In this document: positions 53,456 through 61,381 of the stretch, in pieces | How the letters are laid out: every line of letters begins with the position of its first letter | How positions within the stretch are numbered: the first letter of the stretch is position 1 | From: Allopusillimonas sp008369125 | Lineage (GTDB): Bacteria; Pseudomonadota; Gammaproteobacteria; Burkholderiales; Burkholderiaceae_B | Direction: 5' to 3' | DNA: 64,000 bases | Assembly (NCBI RefSeq): GCF_008369125.1 | Contig: NZ_VOAY01000001.1 | Coordinates: 1,860,001-1,924,000 of the forward strand | The notes under the pieces: model-generated | The model's input: the letters and a program-made list of their open reading frames with translations, nothing else | Told to the model about the DNA's origin: nothing | Databases searched by the model: none | Made by a program: the position numbers and the translations under genes

Positions 53456-53877
53456 TGGCGCTCGCCCCCGCGCTGGGCGTTTGCCTGGCGCTGGCGGCGG
53501 CACCCGATGCCGCACCCTATTTCATACCTGTACACGAGTTCACCCTGGCATGGACGCATTCCATAGAAAAAATTCGCTGGGAAGAAGACTACCGTGTTCT
53601 GCCGCCTGCACAGCCCGATGAGCCGCCCCGCCTTGTTGCAGGCAAAGCCAGAATTCACGGCTCTGGCGCCGGTATGGAACCTCCACCAGATGCCGTTCTG
53701 CATGATGGCTGGTTTGAATACCAGCCCCACGACGCATTGCCCCCTACGTTGAGGCTGACGCGATCGGTATATACAGCAGATTACGATTGGTGCATGCATG
53801 GCACCTGTCAGCCGCTGTCTCTTATTTTTCCTAGTGATGGGGACATTACGCTGCTGTTTCCGTGCGTCGCTCCCTGA
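53452..53877 (+). CDS. DUF1850 protein, TAXI-TRAP partner
   Basis: A 141-residue protein with a short hydrophobic N-terminus that may be a signal peptide, then the DUF1850 core FTLAWTHSIEKIRWEEDYRV and GAGMEPPPDAVLHDGWFEY. It overlaps the permease stop (ATGA). The family is found next to TAXI permeases, but its job is unknown. Two cysteines in the C-terminal part (YDWCMHGTCQP) could form a disulfide if exported. Confidence 0.85.
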   Translation: MMALAPALGVCLALAAAPDAAPYFIPVHEFTLAWTHSIEKIRWEEDYRVLPPAQPDEPPRLVAGKARIHGSGAGMEPPPDAVLHDGWFEYQPHDALPPTLRLTRSVYTADYDWCMHGTCQPLSLIFPSDGDITLLFPCVAP

Positions 53878-54096
53878 CCAAAAAAATGAAACAAACAGTT
53901 TCATAGCCTTGCGCCAAGGTAGTGGTGCAGTGGTAGCATGAGCGCGCGTTTTCTAACACCAATAAAACAGCAGTCAGTGATCGGGGAGCAACTCCTGGTT
54001 TCGCACGCACGTTGCATAACGCTATGCACTCGGGCGTTCAGCCATGCTCGACGCACGTTCCGTCTGGCGATTTAAAGACTAAACAAAGGCTTTTAA
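53878..54096 (+). other. Leader region of the AGCS symporter gene, with hairpins
   Basis: ATGAAAC-N5-GTTTCAT (about 53886-53904) lies just after the DUF1850 stop. Further on, GGAG-CAA-CTCC (about 53983-53994) and TGCATA-ACGC-TATGCA (about 54013-54028) are small stems. No known riboswitch core is recognised; the glycine riboswitch elements are absent. A promoter could not be assigned with confidence. Confidence 0.35.
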
Positions 54097-55461
54097 ATGC
54101 AATTTCTGGAAAACATCGTCAACCAGGTCAATGGCCTTGTGTGGGGGCCGCTCATGCTGGTGCTTATTTTGGGCACCGGCTTTTTCCTGATGGTCATGCT
54201 CAAGTTCATGCCTTTGCTGCGCATCGGCAGTGGCTTTGCCCTCATGTGGCGTGGCCGTGAAAAAGGCGCTGAAGACACTGGAGAAATAAGCCCGTTTCAA
54301 GCCCTGATGACATGTCTTGCCGCAACCGTGGGTACGGGGAACATCGCAGGCGTGGCCACGGCTATTTTTCTCGGCGGCCCCGGCGCACTATTCTGGATGT
54401 GGTGTACTGCGCTGGTCGGCATGGCTACCAAGTACTGCGAAGTCGTGCTGGCCGTTCATTTTAGAGAAAAAGACACACGCAGCGAACATGTTGGCGGCCC
54501 CATGTACGCCATAAAGAACGGCCTGGGCCGTCGATGGGTATGGCTGGGAACCGCCTTCGCCATTTTCGGCGGCTTTGCGGGCTTTGGCATCGGCAACATG
54601 GTGCAGGTCAACAGCATGGCGCTGGCATTGAAGGCAACGTTCTCCATTCCTATGTGGGTCACCGGTACGGTGGCAATGGTGCTCGTGGGGATGGTGATTC
54701 TGGGGGGTATCAAGCGTATTGGTTCGGTGGCGGCTGCACTGGTTCCTTTTATGTGCGTGGCCTATGTGCTCGCAGGCCTGGCCGTGCTCATTGTCAACGC
54801 CGATGCCATTCCGGGTGCGTTTGATCTGATATTTACCCATGCCTTCACCCCTATCGCCGCCACAGGCGGGTTTACGGGTGCCGCTGTCATGGCCGCAATT
54901 CGCTATGGCGTGGCCCGTGGCATTTTCTCAAACGAAGCTGGTCTGGGAACCGCAGGTATCGCTCAGGCTGCGGGTACCACGACAAGTGCCGTCCGTTCCG
55001 GCATGATCGGTACCTTTATCGACACGATTATTGTATGCAGCATGACGGGCCTGGCCATCGTGTGCTCGGGTGTTTGGAGTAGCGGTGAAAGTGGCGCCGA
55101 GCTCTCTGCTCTGGCGTTTGAATCGGCCCTGCCAGGCTATGGCGGTGCCATTCTCACCATTGCCCTGGTTATTTTTGCGTTTACAACAATTTTGGGCTGG
55201 AGTTATTACGGGGAAAAATGCTGGGAATTTCTCTTGGGCGCTCGTGCTATCAAGCCGTATCGCCTGATTTGGGTAGTTGCCGTGCCATTTGGTGCAATCG
55301 CTCAGCTCGATTTTGCCTGGCTGCTAGCTGACACCCTCAATGGCCTGATGGCTATTCCCAATTTAATCTCTCTGCTGCTGCTCAGCCCTGTGGTGCTCAA
55401 GCTGACACGTGATTATTTTGCGAGCCCGGCAAATCTACAGCCTGTCACCCAGAGCAGATAA
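54097..55461 (+). CDS. Sodium:alanine/glycine (AGCS) symporter
   Basis: A 454-residue sodium-coupled amino acid importer with about eleven helices. The AGCS signatures are TCLAATVGTGNIAGVATAIF near residue 75, GGPMYAIKNGLGRRW and the motif RGIFSNEAGLGTAGIAQAAG around residue 278. ATILGWSYYGEKCWEF-like sequence (FTTILGWSYYGEKCWE) also fits. Alanine or glycine is the expected substrate. It ends before a bidirectional terminator. Confidence 0.94.
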   Translation: MQFLENIVNQVNGLVWGPLMLVLILGTGFFLMVMLKFMPLLRIGSGFALMWRGREKGAEDTGEISPFQALMTCLAATVGTGNIAGVATAIFLGGPGALFWMWCTALVGMATKYCEVVLAVHFREKDTRSEHVGGPMYAIKNGLGRRWVWLGTAFAIFGGFAGFGIGNMVQVNSMALALKATFSIPMWVTGTVAMVLVGMVILGGIKRIGSVAAALVPFMCVAYVLAGLAVLIVNADAIPGAFDLIFTHAFTPIAATGGFTGAAVMAAIRYGVARGIFSNEAGLGTAGIAQAAGTTTSAVRSGMIGTFIDTIIVCSMTGLAIVCSGVWSSGESGAELSALAFESALPGYGGAILTIALVIFAFTTILGWSYYGEKCWEFLLGARAIKPYRLIWVVAVPFGAIAQLDFAWLLADTLNGLMAIPNLISLLLLSPVVLKLTRDYFASPANLQPVTQSR

Positions 55462-55542
55462 AGCAGGTAAAGAAGATAAATAGAGTTAGCACTCATTTAA
55501 AATAAATAAGTTCGTCAAAAATAGACTCAATAAAAATCAGTG

Positions 55543-55578
55543 CAAAACGGGGCGTCCTGTAAGGGGCACCCCGTTTTG
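55543..55578. terminator. Terminator between AGCS symporter and DUF937 gene
   Basis: CAAAACGGGG (55543-55552) pairs perfectly with CCCCGTTTTG (55569-55578) around a 16-base loop, followed by TTTGT on the plus strand. It is placed to stop both convergent genes. Confidence 0.75.
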
Positions 55579-55609
55579 TTTGTACGCCTTCTGGCGTTAT
55601 AAAAGCCAA

Positions 55610-56194
55610 TTAGCGCGGCGTCTTGCCAGCCATCCGCATAATGTCATCCAGCACATTGCCATCGCCATTTGCGTCAAGCAGAGAAGCTAACCCGCCCAAA
55701 CCACCAGCGGTCGCCCCCTTAGCACCCAAAAGCCCGCCAAGCATACCGCCCAACCCGCCACCGCCCGCGTGTACACCGTCGACCGCTGCTTCGCCATTCT
55801 TTTGTCGTGCCAAGAAGCCTGTTACCAACATGGCCAGAATAGGCAACATTTTTTTCAGCAAATCGGAGCTCAGCCCGCTTTTTGAGGATGCATCTTGTGC
55901 AACCGTGCGGCTGACATCAGGAGAGCCAAAAACCTGCCCTAATACGTTATTGCCACGGTCAACATCGGTAGACTGGTCACCCAATACATTGTCAAGCAGT
56001 GCGGATCCGCCGAACTGCTCCAGCAAACCACCCAGACCGGCAATACCTTGCGTCTGACTCTGTTTGCGGAAACCACCCATAAGCGCAGGAAGCAAAGCAC
56101 CCGCACCGCGGGAGGCCTCGTCTTCGGTGACACCCAGATCTCGCGCCATGGCAGAAACTGCACCAGATTGCGTTAGAAACTCTGAAATTTCCAT
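55610..56194 (-). CDS. DUF937 protein
   Basis: A 194-residue protein. Residues 1-125 match DUF937 (ASRGAGALLPALMGGFRKQS; GIAGLGGLLEQFGGS). The C-terminal part is glycine-rich (AGGGGLGGMLGGLLGAKG) and ends with DANGDGNVLDDIMRMAGKT, which resembles a single EF-hand-like calcium loop. There is no signal peptide. Function unknown. It follows the DUF3597 gene by 41 bases on the same strand, so the two may be co-expressed. Confidence 0.85.
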   Translation of the reverse strand: MEISEFLTQSGAVSAMARDLGVTEDEASRGAGALLPALMGGFRKQSQTQGIAGLGGLLEQFGGSALLDNVLGDQSTDVDRGNNVLGQVFGSPDVSRTVAQDASSKSGLSSDLLKKMLPILAMLVTGFLARQKNGEAAVDGVHAGGGGLGGMLGGLLGAKGATAGGLGGLASLLDANGDGNVLDDIMRMAGKTPR

Positions 56195-56235
56195 TTTGTA
56201 CCCCTTAACCTAGCCGTCCTGTTAACCCTGTAAAG

Positions 56236-56655
56236 TTAGTCAAGCAAGTCAGCCGGGACGTTGCCGCCATTTTCAGCGATGCGCGCCAGCACCTTCTTGT
56301 GCAGCCACATATTCATTTGCGCCGAGTCGGCCATAAGCTCTGCCGGGCACCCGAGTTCGGTGGCCAGTTCTTTACGAGCTGTCAGGCTGCTATCCATATC
56401 AAGTAGCTTGAGCAGATCAACAATAGATGTCTTCCAGTTGAGCTTCTGGGAACTAGCAGCTGCCTTTTGCTCCAGTTGGGTAACCACATCAACAACGGGA
56501 ATGCCCTGGGATGCTGCCCCTGCAGTGGGGGTTGATGCTGGTACCGATGTTGCGTCAGCAGGTGCTGCTGTTGGCGCTGCAGCCACGTCTCGAGCAGGTG
56601 CCGCTTTTGCGCTGCCAATGCCGAGTTTTTCAAGAATAGTACCGAAGAGTCCCAT
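56236..56655 (-). CDS. DUF3597 protein
   Basis: A 139-residue protein from ATG 56655. It starts MGLFGTILEKLGIG, has an Ala/Pro/Thr-rich linker (about 18-52) and a C-terminal DUF3597 domain (VVDVVTQLEQKAAASSQKLN; SIVDLLKLLDMDSSLTARKE). The family resembles peptidoglycan or LysM-linked proteins in domain context, but no enzyme activity is known to me. The upstream frame to 56730 lacks a start signal. Confidence 0.85.
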   Translation of the reverse strand: MGLFGTILEKLGIGSAKAAPARDVAAAPTAAPADATSVPASTPTAGAASQGIPVVDVVTQLEQKAAASSQKLNWKTSIVDLLKLLDMDSSLTARKELATELGCPAELMADSAQMNMWLHKKVLARIAENGGNVPADLLD

Positions 56656-56816
56656 TTTTATTCCTTTATCATCGTAGAAGAACCTTAAATATTGCCTGTA
56701 TATGCAGACATTGCAAGTACTATGCGTCAAAGTTTACGATGGTTTACAGAAGACCCTGTGTCCAGGGCAAGGTACCGAGCTTGGCGGCCGCAATCGCGTT
56801 CACACCAGCATTTGCG

Positions 56817-57941
56817 CTAACGCAGGCCTCTTTTATTCAAAGCGTTTTGGTAAGCCTGTTCAGTTGCCGCAACGAGCACCTGCGTAGATAGCATGCTCAT
56901 CGCCTTTTCGCGGGCGGCAAGACCCATTTGAGGAAATCGCGGCTCATCGCTCATCAGTTGCGCCAGACATGTGACCATGGCATTCACATCGCGCGCCGGC
57001 ACCACCCAGCCATCTTGCCCCGTCGTTACCAGCTCAGGCAACCCACCTGCATCCGACACCAGCGTGGGCAGGCCACAGGCAAGCGACTCACAAGTGGCAT
57101 AAGAGCCTGCTTCATGAAACGAGACAACAAAACCCACATCACAGGCGCCGAGCACGTTACGCACATCTTTGACCAAGCCCGGGAATACCACCTGATCCTG
57201 CATTCCCAGTGAAGCAACCTGAGCACGCCGCGCCTCAGGCGGCGGATCGCCCGCCACCACCACGCGAAAACGGGCACGAAGCGGCCCGTCAAGCCGCGAA
57301 ATGGCTTCAACCAGTACTAGCCAACCTTTATCGAAGTCTGTGCCCCCTGTGCTGCCCAGAACAAGCGTATCGGCAGGTAAATCACCGAATAACTCAGTGC
57401 GTCGTTGTGCCTTCTCTGCTGCCCCGGCAGGAACAAAATGATGGACATCTACCCCCAATCTGACCACCTGAACGGGCTTGGCTCCGTAGGGCGAATCACG
57501 CAATATGCGAGCGACAAAATCACAGACGGCGATACAGGCATCAGTGCCTAATCGGGCTCTGATCACATTGCCGACGCTGTCGGCAGCAAAGGTATTGTGT
57601 TTGGTCCACACGATGGCAGGCTTTGTTTGCAAAGTCATGCGAGCAAGCACCACATTGCGATGGTCAGCCACGCCATTCACATGCACCACGTCAAACGATT
57701 CATTTTTCAGCAATTTTCGCAGACGTTTAACATCCTGCAGCATGCCGGTAATACGGCGTGCGTATGTCATACCTATGCGACGCACCCCCGGCAGCGCACC
57801 CGCCGCAGCATAAAGCCGACTGGTATCAGGCGTAGCAATTACAACCTCATGCCTCGTGGCCAAAGCCCGCGCCAGGTTGACAATATATGACACGTGTCCG
57901 CCACCATTACGCTTGTGAAAGTTCGTGTAGAGTATTTTCAT
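56817..57941 (-). CDS. Glycosyltransferase family 4 (GT-B)
   Basis: A 374-residue cytosolic glycosyltransferase. N-terminal acceptor domain: MKILYTNFHKRNGGGHVSYI and VVHVNGVADHRNVVLAR. C-terminal nucleotide-sugar domain: VVVAGDPPPEARRAQVASLG, PGLVKDVRNVLGACDVGFV and the E-x7-E region HEAGSYATCESLACGLPTLV. The start resembles LPS core or surface glycan enzymes, but donor and acceptor are unknown. It is not adjacent to other glycan genes. Confidence 0.87.
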   Translation of the reverse strand: MKILYTNFHKRNGGGHVSYIVNLARALATRHEVVIATPDTSRLYAAAGALPGVRRIGMTYARRITGMLQDVKRLRKLLKNESFDVVHVNGVADHRNVVLARMTLQTKPAIVWTKHNTFAADSVGNVIRARLGTDACIAVCDFVARILRDSPYGAKPVQVVRLGVDVHHFVPAGAAEKAQRRTELFGDLPADTLVLGSTGGTDFDKGWLVLVEAISRLDGPLRARFRVVVAGDPPPEARRAQVASLGMQDQVVFPGLVKDVRNVLGACDVGFVVSFHEAGSYATCESLACGLPTLVSDAGGLPELVTTGQDGWVVPARDVNAMVTCLAQLMSDEPRFPQMGLAAREKAMSMLSTQVLVAATEQAYQNALNKRGLR

Positions 57942-58280
57942 AGTACGGCCAAGCCATTATTGATCGTGCGCGCCTCGCGAATATACGGAAGGCGTCTATA
58001 AGCCAAGCATAGAAAATTGCTTGTCGAAACAGCAGAACATCAGAAAAACCGTAACGTAGTGCTATGCGGATGATACCGTGTCTATGTGAATGTGACGCTG
58101 GAGCCGATCTGTGGCTGGTGTGGCTGTTGGTGACGACGGCGAAATCAATGGAAGATTGATGAGCGCTTGCGAGCCTGGCAAAGCTGTCACAAGGTGTAGC
58201 CTGTGGAAGTTGTGAGGCCTACACCGCTATTGAGGTAGGTCTTGCTTCAGACGGAACGCCCAAAATGAGCCATTATTAAA
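57942..58280. other. Gene-less stretch between glycosyltransferase and ssrA
   Basis: About 340 bases without a convincing frame. One clear stem, GGTGTAG...CTACACC (about 58193-58225), is present. No attachment-site repeat of the ssrA 3' end is seen within the window, although ssrA genes are frequent integration sites. Confidence 0.5.
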
Positions 58281-58308
58281 AAAGGGCCAGATATTCATCT
58301 GGCCCTTT
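58281..58308 (-). terminator. Terminator of ssrA
   Basis: AAAGGGCCAGAT (58281-58292) pairs with ATCTGGCCCTTT (58297-58308). On the minus strand the stem runs into TTTTTTAATAA. It lies about 28 bases past the mature 3' end of ssrA. Confidence 0.9.
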
Positions 58309-58335
58309 TAACCCCGGGTGTAATGGGGAGTTTTC

Positions 58336-58702
58336 TGGTGGAGTCGGCGGGAATTGAACCCGCGTCCGCAAGCCCTCTACAGGCAGTTCTACATGTTTAG
58401 TCGGATAATTTTAAGTTTTAACCTTGGATCATGCCTACCGACCGGCCCTTCCTTGGCGATTCACATTAAGTTAAGGTTTGAACGAGTGACCCAGACAAAC
58501 CCGATTCTTTGTAAATGACGCTACTGTAAGTGTTACCTTACCTGACCCAAAGACAAATCAGTGTAGCGGCTTACCGCACTTAAGCGGCTAAAGCGAAACG
58601 CTCGTCGTTGGCGTTTGTAGTTTTCCAGTGGATTTACGAGCTTACTGGTGCTCGACATGCCCTGCTCTGCTTCGCGACCCACGTCGAAGCCGGATCGACC
58701 CC
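58336..58702 (-). ncRNA. ssrA: Transfer-messenger RNA (tmRNA)
   Basis: tmRNA frees stalled ribosomes and adds a degradation tag. Read on the minus strand, the 5' end is GGGGTCG at 58702 and the 3' end CGACTCCACCA at 58336; these seven bases pair (one G-U) as the acceptor stem. The T arm reads GCGGG-TTCAATT-CCCGC. The tag frame gives ANDERFALAA and a TAA stop, the tag of Bordetella and relatives. Length is about 367 bases. A promoter and terminator flank it. Confidence 0.97.
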
Positions 58703-58711
58703 AGAACCTGA

Positions 58712-58717
58712 ATTATA
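58712..58717 (-). promoter_or_regulatory. -10 box of the ssrA promoter
   Basis: TATAAT on the minus strand (58717-58712), nine bases before the tmRNA 5' end at 58702. The -35 is not clear. Confidence 0.7.
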
Positions 58718-58748
58718 CCCCACCTTCCCACATAATGGAATAGCGCCG

Positions 58749-59282
58749 TCACACCGTTCGCACGACTTCGACCCCTAACGTTTGTAATACTTGGGCCACG
58801 CTATCGCATTGTGCGGGTGTGAATGGGTGCACGATGACTGACCATTTCCCCTCATTCGTGGCCGTTTTAACACGCTGAATCAAGATTTGATGGTCTGGCC
58901 GGGCAGTGATCAGCCCGCCTAGAAACAAACCGCCCACAGCACCCAGAATAGCAAATGCGCTCAGTGAGAAAAAAGGCGACGAAACCAATGCAGCAATGCC
59001 CGCAAAATAGGCAATAACCCATGCCCCCAGCCCAATCACTGCGCCGAAAAGTCCGAGTATCAAGTGAGCACGCATAGCTGTACGCACAATACCCTGCGTT
59101 TCAGGTTCAAGCTTTTTATCGAACCCTTTTTCATGCGGATTAACCAGCCGAACCTGGGAGGCCTGCAGCCCTGCTGGCTCTGCCATAAGATCTGCCACGA
59201 CTGACGATGCAGCGTAGTGAGAGTCAACGATTACCGCGAACTTGGTTGTGGCGCGCTCGCCGAAAAGTGCTTGCCATGCCAT
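58749..59282 (-). CDS. Two-helix membrane protein of unknown function
   Basis: A 177-residue protein. Residues 1-70 are soluble (VIVDSHYAASSVVADLMAEP), then two hydrophobic segments (LILGLFGAVIGLGAWVIAYF; FSLSAFAILGAVGGLFLGGL) around residues 73-127, and a C-terminal soluble part (WSVIVHPFTPAQCDSVAQVL). The layout with a small sensory-like fold on both sides of a hairpin recalls general stress membrane proteins, but I do not recognise the family. It lies between ssrA and a LysR gene. Confidence 0.75.
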   Translation of the reverse strand: MAWQALFGERATTKFAVIVDSHYAASSVVADLMAEPAGLQASQVRLVNPHEKGFDKKLEPETQGIVRTAMRAHLILGLFGAVIGLGAWVIAYFAGIAALVSSPFFSLSAFAILGAVGGLFLGGLITARPDHQILIQRVKTATNEGKWSVIVHPFTPAQCDSVAQVLQTLGVEVVRTV

Positions 59283-59327
59283 CTCACACCTCCAAATTTA
59301 TTGGTGAATTTCAATGACGGGCAAGTG

Positions 59328-60227
59328 TCATACCTGCTCGATAAAGTGTTCCTCCAGAAAATCCAGAAAACCGCGTACCGCCGGTATCATGCCCCGTCGG
59401 GAACTGAACACCGCGTGAACAATGCCAGGCTTAGGCGCCCAACCTGGCAGCACCACCACCAGGCGGCCACTGGCGATCTCTTCATGGCACTGGTAATCAG
59501 GCAGCAACCCCACTCCCGTGCCGCTCAACACTGCAAACTTGAGGGTCTGCAGGTCATCAGCGACATAACGTGGACGATGAGTGACTCGATACTGAGCGCC
59601 ATTTGGCCCAGCCAGATCCCACACCGCGCGGCCTTCATTGGCTGACATGGCGACAGAATCAAGCAAACTCAAGTCGCTGGGTTGCTCAGGCTTGCCTTGT
59701 CGCGCGAGCTGCTTCGGGCTGGCGAGCAACACGGTTTGCGACAGCCCCAGGCGCTTTACAATTAGGCTACCGCTTTGAGCCAGAGACGGGCGCACTCGCA
59801 ATGCAATGTCAATGCCTTCGTCCACGACATCGACCACGCGGTTGGTTACCTGTAAATGTACATGCACGTGAGGATAAGCAGCCAGAAAGCCGGGCATACG
59901 CTCACCCACTATGGTTTGAGCAAGAGTTACCGGGCAGCTTACGCGGATAACACCACGCGGCTCGGATTGCATAGAAGCCACCGCAGCGGCAGCAGCTTCA
60001 GCCTCTTCCCGCATGGCCGTGCAATGCCGCAGATAGAGCTCACCGGCCGTTGTCAGCGATAGCTTGCGCGTGGAGCGCTGCAGAAGCCGGACGCCAAGCT
60101 GGCCTTCCAGCCGGGCTATTCGACGGGAAAGCCTTGACGTGGGAATACCAAGTGTTCGCCCCGCCGCCGCAAAACTGCCCTGTTCCACGATCTCAGTGAA
60201 ATACATCATGTCGTTCAGGTCTTGCAT
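59328..60227 (-). CDS. LysR-family transcriptional regulator
   Basis: A 299-residue regulator with an N-terminal winged helix (FAAAGRTLGIPTSRLSRRIA, residues about 20-40) and a LysR effector domain. The ATG at 60227 has AAGGG eight bases before it; ATG 60233 and GTG 60236 are less likely. It is divergent from the azoreductase gene, the standard LysR layout, so it probably controls that gene and itself. The inducer, probably an electrophile or quinone, is inferred from this context only. Confidence 0.9.
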   Translation of the reverse strand: MQDLNDMMYFTEIVEQGSFAAAGRTLGIPTSRLSRRIARLEGQLGVRLLQRSTRKLSLTTAGELYLRHCTAMREEAEAAAAAVASMQSEPRGVIRVSCPVTLAQTIVGERMPGFLAAYPHVHVHLQVTNRVVDVVDEGIDIALRVRPSLAQSGSLIVKRLGLSQTVLLASPKQLARQGKPEQPSDLSLLDSVAMSANEGRAVWDLAGPNGAQYRVTHRPRYVADDLQTLKFAVLSGTGVGLLPDYQCHEEIASGRLVVVLPGWAPKPGIVHAVFSSRRGMIPAVRGFLDFLEEHFIEQV

Positions 60228-60453
60228 ACTCATCACCCTTCAATCGCGTACAGCCAACCACTCAGCCTTCATTACCATCAAGAATAGAACAATCTATCGC
60301 ATTTACTGGTACTTATCATTAAAACAACATGAATGCATACTAGCTCCATGTTCTTCTCAATGAGAACTCAAAACACGTCACGCACCGTGGTCTCACCCTT
60401 ATGACACAGCGGCGCCACTGGCCTTTACATACATCAACCGATACGGAGTACCT

Positions 60454-61104
60454 ATGAAGCTATTACACGTCGATTCCAGTATTAACGGAATTACTTCCAA
60501 CTCACGAAAACTGAGCCAGACCATTGTGACTGAGTGGCTGAACACTCACCCTGATACACAAGTTGACTACCTGGACCTTGCCGACGAAACGCCCAATCAT
60601 CTTTCCCGCCACGCGCTGGGCTTTCGGTTGCCGCCCTCCAACGCAACCCTCAGCCAAGAACAGAAACAAGAAAACCAGGTTTCTGAAACACTGGTCAGTC
60701 AGTTTCTGGAAGCCGACGTTATCGTAGTGGGTGTGCCACTTTATAACTTTTCCATCCCCAGCCAGTTAAAAGCGTGGATAGACCGGCTGGCGCAGGCAGG
60801 TCGCACCTTCCGTTACACAGAAAGTGGACCGGTGGGGCTGGCAGGTGACAAGACAATTATCGTTGCACTCACACGCGGAGGGGTATATTCAAACAGCGAA
60901 GCTGGCCAGGCCATGGAGCATCAAGAATCATATCTGAAAACGATATTCGGCTTTTTTGGGGTGACTGACATACGCATCGTTCGTGCAGAAGGCACAGACC
61001 TGGGGCCCGAGAGCCGGGCAAAAGCCATTGAGCAGGCCATTATGGCCATAGGCGAGGTCGTAGCACTGCCCTTGGCTGTTGAAAAAGATATCGCCACAGC
61101 CTGA
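60454..61104 (+). CDS. FMN-dependent NADH-azoreductase (AzoR-like)
   Basis: A 216-residue flavodoxin-fold oxidoreductase that reduces azo compounds and quinones with NADH. It starts MKLLHVDSSINGITSNSRKL (phosphate site) and contains the FMN motif GVPLYNFSIPSQLKAWIDRL and AGRTFRYTESGPVGL. A GGAG site lies five bases before the ATG. The 226-base space to lysR should hold the operator. It is the probable target of the divergent LysR protein. Confidence 0.92.
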   Translation: MKLLHVDSSINGITSNSRKLSQTIVTEWLNTHPDTQVDYLDLADETPNHLSRHALGFRLPPSNATLSQEQKQENQVSETLVSQFLEADVIVVGVPLYNFSIPSQLKAWIDRLAQAGRTFRYTESGPVGLAGDKTIIVALTRGGVYSNSEAGQAMEHQESYLKTIFGFFGVTDIRIVRAEGTDLGPESRAKAIEQAIMAIGEVVALPLAVEKDIATA

Positions 61105-61273
61105 CGCTCTGACGGCCCTGCACGTGAGGCGCGCCAATGCGCACTCTCTCAGGCAGGGCTGGCTATTCATCTGCCCGTGCCTCCTGCGACGTGTGCAGTG
61201 CCTGCGTGTCAGGCTTTATTGACGCCCGCGCTCTTCACCCTACAGCCGGCAGCGCGATCGAAGCTGCTCGTCG

Positions 61274-61381
61274 ATGGCGCTTGTCTTTGAGCCAACGACC
61301 TATCTTGGCGGCTTTGGTAATGCGCCGCTACCGTTTGTCTTTGAACCAACGCCCAATCCTGGCAGCCTTGGTAATACGCCA
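61274..61381 (-). repeat. Two extra copies of the ribA 3' end (54-bp period)
   Basis: The last 54 bases of ribA (61382-61435) are repeated twice downstream, at 61328-61381 and 61274-61327; TTGTCTTT recurs at 61281, 61335 and 61389. In the ribA frame the copies read ITKAARIGRWFKDKR and ITKAAKIGRWLKDKR, like the RibA end DTKASKLGHWLKDKL. UAG stops follow the first two. Copy-to-copy changes are mostly synonymous. Read-through would continue to a TGA at 61235-61237. Confidence 0.85.

Noticed and set aside
53908..54096. Glycine riboswitch before the AGCS symporter
   Set aside because: The conserved core elements of the glycine aptamer were looked for and not found.
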